Shown here: positions 44,083-54,756 of the stretch, in pieces
How positions within the stretch are numbered: the first letter of the stretch is position 1
Layout: each line of letters begins with the position of its first letter
Source: Agriotes lineatus
Taxonomy: Eukaryota > Arthropoda > Insecta > Coleoptera > Elateridae
DNA length: 64,000 bases
Reading direction: 5' to 3'
Assembly (NCBI GenBank): GCA_940337035.1
Contig: CALNHX010000287.1
Span: 124,001-188,000 of the forward strand
Translations under genes and position numbers: made by a program
The notes under the pieces: generated by a model
Seen by the model: the letters and a program-made list of their open reading frames with translations, nothing else
Database searches by the model: none
Told to the model about the DNA's origin: nothing

Positions 44083-44680
44083 ACTCATGGTATTATAAGT
44101 GACTATTTTGCCAGTAGGCATAGATAGATAGATATTATTTATAATACTTTTTTGAGGTAGCTAATAATAAATAATAGGTAACTACTTAATAAAATGATTT
44201 TGTAAAATAATTAAATCGTTAAACCAGAAATAATATTGTGAAATAAAAACATATTAGTAGCTTACTGGTAATGTTCAGCTCTTCTGCAATCACGATTCAT
44301 GTTTCTGCCTTTTCACCACATTTTTGTAGAACTGGTGTGAAGTGTCGTACAAATACCCGTACGTTCTCACTTTTTCTATCACATTTCCGTTTTTTCTCCC
44401 ATCTTGAAAAATTATAGTTCGATGATAAATTAAGTTTAAATATTGTGAAAGTCAAATACATATCCAACAAAAGTACATGTAATTAAGTTATGACTAAAGT
44501 TATGGTTGTAATTCTGACAGTGGTCAGTTTTGGAAAATTAAATTTATAATATTAATTATTATTAATTGTGAACTAATTTAATCAGCCGAACCAAATAACT
44601 TCGATGGCCGGTTTGTTCATCTGCTTTCGAAGCGAGCGATAAACGCCAAGAAATTGACTAACCTTGGATTATATATATAT

Positions 44681-44788
44681 ATTGGTCCTTATCAATTATT
44701 AAACCTTACTAAAACCAATGCCACTATTAGAATAGAAAAAAAATCTGTCACAGTACATTTAAACAGATTAAAACCTTTTTCAGGTTAA
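44681..44788 (+). pseudogene. End of pol (integrase C-terminus), copy 2
   Basis: Same 35-codon sequence as copy 1 apart from two amino-acid changes, ending in TAA and overlapping the likely env splice acceptor. Confidence 0.75.
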
Positions 44789-44790
44789 CT

Positions 44791-45648
44791 GTGGGCTTCG
44801 CCTACACTCAAAAACTACAACTCGTCGATGATGGATCTGGGTTGTATTATTATAAATTAGGCACGGCAAGAACTATTACCTCCACTTGGAAACTCATTAC
44901 ACATCTCAATATTAGTGCTATTGAGAGGGAACTACACAATTTTGCTATACTAAAGGATAAATTAAACTCCATTTGTCCTCAGTATCCCGAGGATATACTT
45001 AAACAAGTATGTGCTAATGTCCTTAATACATATAATCACCAGTTGCCTATTTTACAACATAAATTTTCCGAAATCTCTGAATTAATTAATCATTCAACTA
45101 TATTTTCCACTCGAACTCGTAGGGCCTTAGATTTTTTAGGCACTATTTGGAAATTTATAGCAGGAAGCCCTGATGCTTCTGATGCTGAATACTATGACAA
45201 TGCAATTAAAGAAACTCATGCAGATCAACAAAGAATCGAAATGTTATTAAAGGAACAAATTCAAATTGTTTCTAGTACAATTTCAAATTTCAACCTTACA
45301 ATGGTATCACTCCAAAATTATACCACTAAATTAAACGATCAAGCACAAAAGCTTAACCAATTAACAACTAAAGTTTTAAAAAATGAAGCGAGATTAGAAC
45401 TCTTTCAAGTATTTATTCAAGTTATTTCAGAACTGGATATTTTACATGCAACTGCTGAACTTCAATTAGATTCTGTAATTAACAGCATTCTCTTTGCTAA
45501 ACAGAATATTCTTTCACCTTTTATACTTACCCCATTTCAACTTATTAGTCAACTTCAAAAGATAAACACTAAGCTTATTAGTACGGGAGCCAGTGAACCT
45601 TTTTTTTACGTCATTGGGCTCACGGCTAAATTAAACTTCATCAATTAG
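44791..45648 (+). pseudogene. Envelope protein fragment, copy 2
   Basis: 285 open codons, starting GTG. It has the furin-type site RTRR and the following fusion-peptide-like segment LDFLGTIWKFIAG, then a coiled-coil-rich part of the fusion subunit. It ends shortly after LISQLQKINTKL, well before a membrane anchor would be expected in an insect F-like envelope (usually 450 codons or more). No signal peptide, which would have come from a spliced 5' exon. Not functional as it stands. Confidence 0.82.
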
Positions 45649-46145
45649 TTTTTGTGCTGATGTAAACAAAAACCGATTTCTGCAATATCAAATCCGGGGA
45701 TAACATTAAGGGTTGCGCTATGAAAGTTGTCGTAATTGACGAGTATTTCACGTCATTTTTAAATGCAAAATACAAATTGCCATCAAAAGTTTAATTAACA
45801 CAAAGCAATAAAATATATTTCTGCAATGTGGAATCGGGGGATAACCGCTTCTGCAGAGAGGGTGAATATGTAGGGTTGCAGTTGTGAAAAATTTTATAAG
45901 ATAAATGAAAAATTCTTTTTGCATGCACTTGTGCGAACATTAAACATTACAAAAATGATATTCTGCATAACAAACTCCGGGGTCATGATCTTCTGCAAGC
46001 GCCTCGAACGTAACTTGTCGCGCGCCGTCAAATGCTCGTGCCGAGTCAATTTCACGTTATTATATTCAACAAATCAACGCGATTTGTACAATAATAATTT
46101 CTCACAATAAATATACATGAATTTAAGAATTTACTTCTTAACAAT
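45649..46145. repeat. Non-coding with repeated ttctgca...ccgggg motif
   Basis: The pattern 'ttctgca' plus 15-20 bases with 'ccggggataac' or a variant occurs at about 45678, 45820 and 45961. It may be an old tandem or dispersed unit. No gene. Confidence 0.4.
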
Positions 46146-47263
46146 ATTTCAAAATAGTAAAAACAGAGAAAACAAAAATTAGCTCCGTACGTAACGCTTT
46201 TTCTACTATTGAAATAATTTATCTTTGAAAATTGATAATAATCTCATGGATCTCGCAAACTGGATGTCTTTAGGGTTGCACTCCATGCCATAAGGGTTCT
46301 TTCACACACAAATTAGACATGTAGTCTTTTGTTAAAGACATAACTTAATGCGGTGAAAGAAATTCTCAACAGTTACTGCAATTAAAAATTAAAAAAAAAA
46401 TAATTGAACACCTAAATATATATCTTGAAATATTTGCTGGCGGGTGCGGATGACGTATCTTGTGCAGGTTCCGATTCGTAGGATACATCAGCGGAAGCAC
46501 TCGATTGTGCTAATACAGGGCTTTCTGGAGCTAGGGACTCATTACTGGAAAAATTTTTTTTGTAGAATGCATTAAGAGCCGTAAATTTTTTATAACGATC
46601 CGTATGGTACCCTTGAACATAATTTGGCAAGGATGGAAGGATGACATCACAAAACTTTATTTTGTGTGCTTTGCTAATTTTAAATATTTTCTCACACTTC
46701 TCCAAAGTGATATGGGTATATAATTTCACTTCAACACGTATTTTTTTAACTTTGCAAAATATGCAAAATGGGCGAGGAGTAGTCATTTTACTACTTATTC
46801 ACTCGTAATATACGACAAAAAAACATGACTTTCTGTTCAACGTAATAGCGTATACTGATGAAGCGTAGGAAATACGAACTACATAGAAATGTATACATTT
46901 AATATAAATATGACTTCTGGCCACATAATCGGGAATAAGTCTGTTTTAATAATACGCGATACGAGTTTGTATCATAAATTTTTCTCCGTGCAGGGAAACT
47001 GCGTATTTACAATATTTCGTAAATTTAAACTCATTATAGCGTCTAATTTGACACCAAATTTTCGTGTGCACCTCGATTAACACGGACTTTTTTGCAGTGT
47101 AACGTCGCAGTAATAATGATACGAGAATAATTGTGTGGCAAAACTTATAAACTAAATCTCGCGCGATTGAAAACAATTTCGAAAAATTCCGACAGTTTGT
47201 TCATAAACATAAAATACAGAATTTTGATCATTTTTGTTTTCTCTGTTTTTGCGATTTTGAAAT
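46146..47263. mobile_element. Short inverted-repeat element C (1.1 kb)
   Basis: Ends 'atttcaaaat.g.aaaaacagag' (46146) and the complement ending at 47263 form about 33-bp inverted repeats containing AAAAACAGAGAAAACAAAAAT. It contains a single coding piece (46412-46786). I see no clear target duplication. Confidence 0.65.
46412..46786 (-). CDS. N-terminal Cys/His module protein, nuclease-transposon type
   Basis: 124 codons from ATG to stop. The N-terminus has RPFCIFCKVKK, LEKCEKIF and KIKFCDVILPSLP, then YHTDRYKKFTALNAFY; a Ser/Glu-rich tail follows. From memory of insect proteins, a 'C..C ... YH..CYK.FTAL' module precedes a PIN-like domain and Cys-rich tail of the kind seen in elements A and B. 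Here the Cys in YH..C is Arg. It could be a short protein of element C or the broken start of a longer gene. Function unknown. Confidence 0.55.
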   Translation of the reverse strand: MTTPRPFCIFCKVKKIRVEVKLYTHITLEKCEKIFKISKAHKIKFCDVILPSLPNYVQGYHTDRYKKFTALNAFYKKNFSSNESLAPESPVLAQSSASADVSYESEPAQDTSSAPASKYFKIYI

Positions 47264-48137
47264 GACATTAAAAAGTAGTACAGGCAGACCTCGCCGTTCT
47301 CGGCTTTGAGGTTCGCTGATTTGATCTTACGCGGGGCACCTTTGTGCTCCCTTTTCTTTACCGTTCGCGGATGGAATTGCCAACTGTTTCAACTTTCACA
47401 CACTAACGGCCGTCCTCATAAAGGTCAGCAATCTGACGTTAATGTTAATTCGCTGTTAAAATAAACAAAAGCGCATAAAAATTTGTTTACTAACAAATAA
47501 TATGTCATAAGCGCCAACGTTTTGATGAGCTTTTGTTTATTTTAACAGCGATTTAAAGTTAACGTCAGGTTAGTGACCTTCATAAGGCCGGCCGTAAGTA
47601 AATAAAGCAGACGTATGCAGTTTTAGTCCAGTCATTATAATATTTTAGGTTACAAAAGGTCATGAAGTTTTGAAACTTGGCAGGAATGTCGACCCATATG
47701 CCCTAACTATGGCTCTTAATTTGCGACCTTGGGAGGTCGCCGCTCGCGCCGCCATCTTGGAAAAATGGCGCCCAAAAACAGTTTTTGGCGTTTAACTCCG
47801 TTCCTGTTAATCCTATGCAAAAAAGTTCTGATGATAAATTAAAGAGAATAAAATTTGCTGCTAAACAATACTAATAATATTGTTTGTCAGGTCGTTAGCT
47901 TTCGAGTTAAAGGGCTCAGAACTAAAACGAACATTTTGAATTCCCAAAAATTTTGTATTTTTAACAGTTTTTTTACATTAACCACAAATTAACTTATCTA
48001 TAGTTTGTTGTACAGAAACATTATTAAAACCAATACATATTGCAACTCGTTTCTACACCACCCATCAGATAGAGTGCATCGGCGCGTTTTTTTAAGTGGT
48101 TTCCCCAGTAGGCCTAATCCACAATCGAATTGATTAC

Positions 48138-48659
48138 CTACTTGCTTTTCCGCAGCTTTGCACGTTGGGATAGTTTTGGCGCAAATGATTTTTTAGAGTC
48201 ACCAGCCTCTTCTTCTTCTCTTTCATTCTCCTCGTACATTTGTAAGGAGTCAAGAATATCTGCAGCCTCATTGTCGTCCTCTTCGTCAGAATCTTCCACA
48301 ATGTCAGGAATGTTTTCACAAGCTACACCATTGCAATAGAAAAAGGGTGCCGAACATTTTAACCCGATCTTCCGACACCCGCATGCCGTCCCACAGCTTT
48401 TTTTACATCTGCAAGAAATTGACTGGAGAAGTATGTCGGGGGCTGGCTGTTGTGTTGTGCGAACAACATTAAGCCCTGTTCTTGTTTTCTGCCAACCGTA
48501 TTCCTCCGGGTTTTTCGTAATGCCATTCCACATCTGAACTTGATGATATGTCCGTAGGCAATGCTGACTTGCAGAATCTTCTGTCGGAGGCAGGGAGGTA
48601 AGGTTAAATTTGTTTTTGGAAAGAGCCTTCACAAAACATTCGTATTGGAGGGAATCCAA
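48138..48659 (-). pseudogene. C-terminal Cys-rich part of transposon A protein
   Basis: 173 codons. N-terminal part HCLRTYHQVQMWNG and EEYGWQKTRTG, then a cysteine cluster CRCKKSCGTACGCRKIGLKC followed by CNGVACEN, and a very acidic stretch (DSDEEDDNEA) with a basic end. The cluster is the intact counterpart of 20612-20948. It probably binds zinc and may contact DNA; this is inference. The next upstream frame (48629-48946) overlaps it in another phase, so a frame break near 48640 separates it from the nuclease domain. Confidence 0.8.
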
Positions 48660-48946
48660 TGAGTCGTTTTCATGCGATGCACTGCAGCTGTAGCGAGAGC
48701 ATTAACGTCTGCTTCTGGATGCTGAAAGATTTTAATAGTATTAGCCAACTTGTCGTTTTTTTTAAGAAGGTTGAAAAATTTGATTTTCCCCTGGTTGAAC
48801 AGAGCACAGGTGGTATCGCAGCCACTGAATGCATGGAGAAACTGAAAATTCTTCGCTACGGTATCCTTGTAGTTGAGGTTTTTTCCCAGAAAATATCTGT
48901 TCCGCAATCTTTTCTCTGGCTGGTTTCCGCAAAAAAACATTGGCAT
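48629..48946 (-). pseudogene. Helical middle part of transposon A nuclease
   Basis: Contains FLHAFSGCDTTCALFNQGKI then KFFNLLKKNDKLANTIKIF. The 'GCDTT.A.F..GK' block lies where XPG-type nucleases have the helix-turn-helix that grips DNA. It overlaps the frame upstream (48762-49259) in a different phase. Confidence 0.75.
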
Positions 48947-49450
48947 GATCTCGTGCCCTTGCGGTTAACGGAACCAATAGATCTATGTCTTCCCCTACAA
49001 CATAAACAAACGGATATGAAGAGAACATATCGAGCGCTGTTTGGACTATGAGCAAATCCGCATCCTCCACGGATTGCTTTACTGTATAACCATGCTCTTC
49101 AGACTTCTTCATTAACATAGGAATTAAACGCCTTTTGTTCGAATCGGTGGGCAGAAACTTTTCTTGCGAAACAGTGGAAATCATTGCTTCATCGAAAACG
49201 CTATCAGCGCAGGTTTCCGACCTGAAACATCGATGTCTTTCCGCGCTTTTCGTGCTCATGCTATCGAAGTTATCCGGATAACCGTCAAAAACTATACATG
49301 CGTTCGATCCTTAGTGCCGCTTAACGTATTCCACATAAAGTATACAAATTGTTCCGAACGAATCGTTGCGATGCCATACCACTCGGTGCAACAAAAATCC
49401 ACCATCCAGAAATGAAAGCTTCGGCTCTGTTGTTCAGGTGGATCAATGGG
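48762..49450 (-). pseudogene. PIN/XPG-like nuclease domain of transposon A
   Basis: The track-length frame 48762-49259 carries EDADLLIVQTALD and FVYVVGEDIDLLVPLTA. Reading further upstream in phase gives, from about 49420, LDGGFLLHRVVW, then YVEYVKRH, a TAA at 49311-49313, and ACIVFDGYPDN. So three acidic motifs (FDGY, EDAD, GEDIDLL) are present in PIN/XPG order. The nonsense codon sits where Tyr is expected. A metal-dependent nuclease acting on DNA ends or flaps is the family expectation; its job in transposition is unknown. Confidence 0.75.
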
Positions 49451-51601
49451 CATGAATGCTTTGAACAAAGAAGATTTGGTTGGTACTCAGTATGGTCTCT
49501 CTTTATCTCGCGCAGATTTGAAAACGTACATGCGGTAGCGGTTTACATGCGTTCCAACGTGGAAATTAATATTCTTCGGCGGATACAAACAACTGGCATT
49601 GTGCATGTGTGTAAACGTAACCCAACGTTGTAAACATGACAGCATATGACGACATTTACCATAATATAACAAATATCGTAATATGCTGTCACTTTAACAA
49701 CGTTTGTTCCACCTTAACACAAGTCCAATGACCAACTTTTCGCATTGTCCATGTCGAGTAGATCCGCCCTATTGGGGGACTTTCATTGGAACAGTGCATG
49801 GTGTTGGGGTCCCACGTGTCATTGTATGTAATTGATATACTAGTAATTTTGTTAGGTAAAAATAGATAAAGTGAAAAAATTCGTGTGAAAACGCAGTTTT
49901 TTCGCGAATTCGAAATTTTCGCTCTACTTCCCATCCCGCTAACTCGAAAACTATCAATCTGACGAGAAAATGTTATTAGTGTTGTTTTGTAGAAAATAGT
50001 ATCCTCTTTAATTTATAATTAGAACTTTTTTGCATAGGATTAACAGGAACGGAGTTATACCTCAAAAACTGTTTTTGGGCGCCATTTTTCCAAGATGGCG
50101 AGCGGCGACCTCCCGAGGTCGCAAATTAAGAGCCATCGTTAGGGCATATGGGTCGACATTCCTGCCAAGTTTCAAAACTTCATGACCTTTTGTAAGCAAA
50201 TCCGTTTTATTTCCTTTTAATGATTGGACTATTTATGCCATGAACACCTAAATAACATTATTTATCACGAACTTGTAAACACACTTATCGAGCATATTCC
50301 AGGCAACCAAAATAACATATTACAAAGGTCACTCGATAATATTTTAACTATAATTACTAAAAGGAACAGAGTTGGCGACCCTTATAATTAGAACTAATTT
50401 CAATTGACATTAAATAACTTTTTGAGGTTATGATGCAAATATCGAGGGATAAAAAAAGATTCTATGTGGACCGTGGAAATTCAAACGTATGAATGATATG
50501 TTGGTGGCACTGTAGGTCTATGTTAAATTCGAGGTTAGCAGGTTAGATTTTGCGTCACTCTGTGATAAAACTGACGCAAAACCTAACCTGATAACCTGCA
50601 GTGTAATTTATGTGCTCAGCAGAGACTACCGAGTGATTTTTAAAAACTCAATGGCAGCAAGCACTGGATACCCTGAATCAGTTAAAAATACTGAAATGTA
50701 TTTTTGGTGACACTGTAAGTCTATGTCAAATTCGAGGTTAGCAGGTTAGGTTTTGCGTCAGTTTTGACACAGACAGTGTCACCAACAATACACTTCAGTA
50801 CTGCCAACTGATTCAGGCTATCCAGGGCTTGCTGCAATTGAGTTTTAAAAAAAATCACACTGTAGTTATTTGTCACTGTTTAACGTAGATATTAGTACCC
50901 GATCAGTTCCTTAGATTTAACAATTAATTTATTCATACTCATAAATAAATATTTTAACAATTTTAGCTTCCGTTTTGCGCTATAATATGCATTTATGCAG
51001 TCAGAATAAACTTCCACATATTAAAAAAGGCGTATAGTAAATTTAAAGTGCCTCGTTAAACAAAAAAGGTGTGGTGTCGTATACGACACCACATATGCGT
51101 TAATGTAACTTTCTTAGATGTATGAGTTCTAGGGTTAACAAATTTGTGATTATTTGATTTATTTAAACAATTGCCTGAAATTTGATAACATAAGGTTTTG
51201 GGGGTCGCAGATTACGAATCTGGCCTCAAAATAGGTCTAAAAACAAAATGGCGTCGAAGATCTATTTTTTTATTTTATTTTGTTTTTTAATTTTTATTAG
51301 ATGTCTGGGGGGTTTTGGGGTCGCTGATTACGAATTTGACATTAAAACTCAACTAAAATAAAAAATGGCGGATCCAAAATGGCAGAAAGGGATAATTTTT
51401 TTTAAATTTCTGATACCTATACCTAGAGGTTTTTTGGGTCGCTCATCCCAAATTTTATATTAAAATTTATCAAAAATGGAAAACAGTGTCTGAAAAATGG
51501 TAGAAACAAATGATAGAAGAGTTAAATGGGTATTCAAGATATTATAATTTAATTGATTTATTAAAATTAACCCAAGATACATTTAAAAACAAAATTATTT
51601 A

Positions 51602-51937
51602 GCTTTAGTTTCTCCTTCCTCTACTTTTTCATTGACACTGCCGGTCGTGAATTAAGGCAACTATTTCCTCCACATTCACCGCAAGCCGCAGAGCCTAAAG
51701 GCCACTTTTCCTATACCCACAAGCTGGCCAGCAACTAGTTTTGTAGTTCCAAAAAAAATTTTTTTGAAGATGTTTTGTGGATCTGGTTCTTGTGTCATTA
51801 GGATTGGGAAAACACTTTCCTGTATCATATTTCCAACCCCAAACTTTCCTTGAAATATCTTGGTTTCCCAGCCACAACTGTGTTTGCAAATACACGCGTT
51901 TCAAATGTTGTTCTGCTGGATTCATCGTAGGGCACAA
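51602..51937 (-). pseudogene. Transposon B Cys-rich tail, duplicate copy
   Basis: As 20612-20948 with two extra small frame changes in the middle (after WGWKYDTGKCFP). Same loss of cysteines (CWPACGYRKSGL). Confidence 0.65.
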
Positions 51938-52361
51938 TTATGCTAAATTAACGCTACTTTTTTAGTAGACGCCTTAATAAAAGAATCAAACCTAAAATTG
52001 AAAATGTTTTTATTTAAAAAATATATGTATTGTATTGTCTGTAACCTCATTTACCTTGCGGTATGTGAATAATAAAAAACTTTCAATCACTTAAACATTC
52101 CTGTAAGAGTTTAAGCAGTTACCTTTCTTTACACTATACATTGCAAGCATACATTTTATACCAAAATTTGTTTACATAAATTTTTGCAGTCTCTTCTAAA
52201 TCACTGCTATTTTCAAATATTTTGACAAATTTATTCTTTTCTGAACATAGCCATTGCTTCATTTACTAGGACTTATCCATGTGGATCTTTAATAAGGTGC
52301 CGGTCCTATTCGTCTTGTTCATCCTTATATTTCTTCAATATATTAAACTATATTCAAAAGC

Positions 52362-52840
52362 CATGATCTGCACCTTGACACCAAAACTCGCATGCTAAGA
52401 AGCTACATTTCTCCCATCTTGCTCTATGGGGTCGAGTTCTGGACACTTAACGAAACAATCACAAAAAAAATCGAAGCCTTTGAAATGTGGTTATACCAAA
52501 GAATATTGCGGATATTATGGAAAGCCCCTGTAATAAATATTAAAGTTCTGGAGAGAATGAAAAAAAGTAAAGAGATCATGGACAACAGCAGGATACGCAA
52601 ACTCCAATACCTCGGACATATAATGAGGAATGAGAATAAGTACACCCTACTACAATCTATTATACAAGGCAAGATATATGGCAAACGTGGACCAGGACGC
52701 GGAAGAATATCTTTGTTGCAAAACCTAAGGGCGTAGTATGGGAAATCATCCAATGAGTTATCTAGAATCGCAACCAATAAAGTTTTGATCGCAAACATAC
52801 GAAATCAGATAAGCACCTGAACAAGAAGGAGAAGAAGATA
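52362..52840 (+). mobile_element. LINE C-terminal fragment, duplicate copy
   Basis: 114 codons open (52392-52736), longer than in the left copy because a Gln codon is intact. Includes YISPILLYGVEFWTLNE and KRGPGRGRISLLQNLRA. Confidence 0.75.
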
Positions 52841-53126
52841 CTTTCTTCTGTTAAAACATGCTGAAGTGTTACATCAGTTAAAGCATGTACAAAAAGAACA
52901 TGCTCACTACAATTTATTGGGATGCGCAAATTGCAGGCTTTTAAAAGAAGATATTTTTTTATTTTCTTTATTTTTGGCAGGTTTTAAAAAATATATATCT
53001 TTATCAGCATGAAACTAAAGCTGTTAATATAAGTAATACGTCTATATTCTCTGATACTACGACTAGTTATGTTTTTATTTGATGCATTGAGAGCTGTTGT
53101 AACTATTAACCGATCAGCATCCCTTT

Positions 53127-54756
53127 TGTAAAGCAGGTAGACAACTCCTTTATTCTCTGTCAGATTTCATACATGAAGTTAGCTCACATTTCATGATAGT
53201 AACAAGTTCACATTGACATTATAAGGGTGAGTTCATCTTACATCTCCCTTTCTTTACATTAGGGTATCAGTTAATTAAACAATAAGTCATCGTTTGAAAA
53301 AATGCAAATAATCACATAATTAAATTAATAACGAAATAATCGATTCTCGCAGTGGTGAGTTCATCTTACATCTCCCTCTCTTTACATTAGAATATCAGTT
53401 AATTAAACAATAAGTCAACGTTTGACAAAAAATGCTAATAAGTAATTACCTACATAATTAAATTATAATAATAACTGAATAATCAATTCTCACAGCACAT
53501 AATTTGCACATACTTTTAATTGCCCATGTTTTCACTCACTGCTTCTTCACAATAACGTTTCGGTTTTCGTTTAGCTCTTTCACTCCGACGCGGTTGAGTT
53601 GCGCTTCTGCTTGAAGAGCTGGAAATACCGTTGGTCCTGTGTAACTGGGCAACCTTCAGCTCCGGTGGTGTGTTTGTTGGTTGTATGGGTACGTGTGATT
53701 CCTTTGGTGGTTGTACACAAAGAATCATTGAAAATGAACAGAGCTGTGCAACCAATATTATGGCCCCATGCAAAATTACAGAAATATCGGGCTGCTTTTA
53801 TGAAACCGTGTGCATTAGATGAAGTACTTTTTGGATAACACGGTTATAGTAGCCTTCCAAACACAAATGTTTCAAATGTGTAACATGTGTTGCGTAACCC
53901 TGTTCATTTTCAATGATCGTGTGTGTACATGTTCCTGGTTTGTATTAGTAGGTAATGGTTGAATATGTCTTCTATTCCTCCTTACTTCCCCATTCTCCGT
54001 TTCCACTGTGTAGGATCGTGGTTCTTCTGTCTGCGTCAACACCATCCCCTTTCGTCTCAAATCTTTTATCCATACCTGTTGTCCTTCCCCAATAGTTTCT
54101 AGTTCTCGGGTACGATGCCTTTTATCGTAGTACTGTTTTTGTTTGTTTCTTTGCTCAGACATAGACGTATGGGCTGAGGCATGATCAGGTAGCTTAGGCG
54201 TTAGCTTCTGCTCCGTGGTTGGTAATATTTCTCTAAGCGATCTGCCCATCAACAGCTGTGCTGGTGTGGGTCCACTCGTAAGGTAGTATTTCTGTATGCT
54301 AGGAGTCCCAGGTAGATGTCTTCGCTTTTCTTCAAGATGTTTTTCACCAGTTGAACTGCTCGTTCTGCCATACCATTTGACTGTGGATAACCTGGACTGC
54401 TAGTTACATGTTTAAAGTTGTATGCTTTGGCAAACTCTCGAAACTCCAGGCTGTTGAACTGAGGGCCGTTATCTGTCGTACAATTCTGGATATTCCAAAT
54501 CGTGCAAATATTCTCTTCATCTTGAGGATCACGTGTTTACTGTTAGTTTTTTGTAGGAAACATACCTCTGGGTATTTACTGTAAACGTCTTGAATGACTA
54601 GAAATACCTTGCTCTTTGTTACAAATAAGTCGGCTGCTAGTTCCATCCACGGTAGTTTAGGTATTTGGATGGTAATCAATGGTTCGGTTTCGTTCTTCTT
54701 ATTCTTTAAACAGGTCTCGCAGTTTTCCAATAAGTCTTCTATTTGTCTTCCTATGT
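53127..54756 (-). mobile_element. Gypsy 1 duplicate, truncated by a young LTR element
   Basis: 3' LTR at 53127-53242 and the pol end to 54756. Frames 53516-53773, 53872-54252 and 54404-54730 repeat those of the left copy, with the same integrase frame break. A 128-bp tandem duplication of LTR edge plus polypurine tract is at 53227-53355 and onward. Confidence 0.9.

Larger units (their letters stand above)
44407..45648 (+). mobile_element. Errantivirus-like pol-end/env fragment, copy 2
   Basis: Same unit as 41031-41980 but extends further into env. The pol end is at 44681-44788 and env at 44791-45648. The leader-pol join is identical to copy 1. No LTR is recognisable on either side. Confidence 0.8.
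47624..50231 (-). mobile_element. Long-TIR transposon A with PIN-like nuclease gene
   Basis: Terminal inverted repeats of about 330 bp (47624-47955 and about 49900-50231) start TAGTCCA.TCATTA. They share tgaagttttgaaacttggc and aaaaatggcgcccaaaa. Flanking TTT on both sides, against a single TTT at the empty site in the first Tigger-like copy (13468-13471), gives a probable 3-bp target duplication. The minus strand carries a nuclease-type gene (48138 to about 49450) with one nonsense and one frame break. No DDE transposase is seen. Confidence 0.8.
47281..50299. mobile_element. Second Tigger-like MITE copy, interrupted and truncated
   Basis: Starts CAGGCAGACCTCGCCGTTC after TA. It follows 13122-13550 closely, including the nested foldback (47407-47592). 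It is interrupted by the 47624-50231 element and stops near 50299, where the segmental duplication begins. The right end of the MITE is absent. Confidence 0.8.
50300..54756. repeat. Segmental duplication, right copy
   Basis: Direct copy of 19313-24522 without the 754-bp hAT insertion. It keeps the foldback, the 24-bp palindrome, the left inverted repeat of transposon B, its C-terminal pseudogene (51602-51937), the LINE piece (52362-52840), an LTR (53127-53242) and the integrase part of gypsy 1. It ends where the young LTR element begins and may continue beyond it outside the window. Confidence 0.9.
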
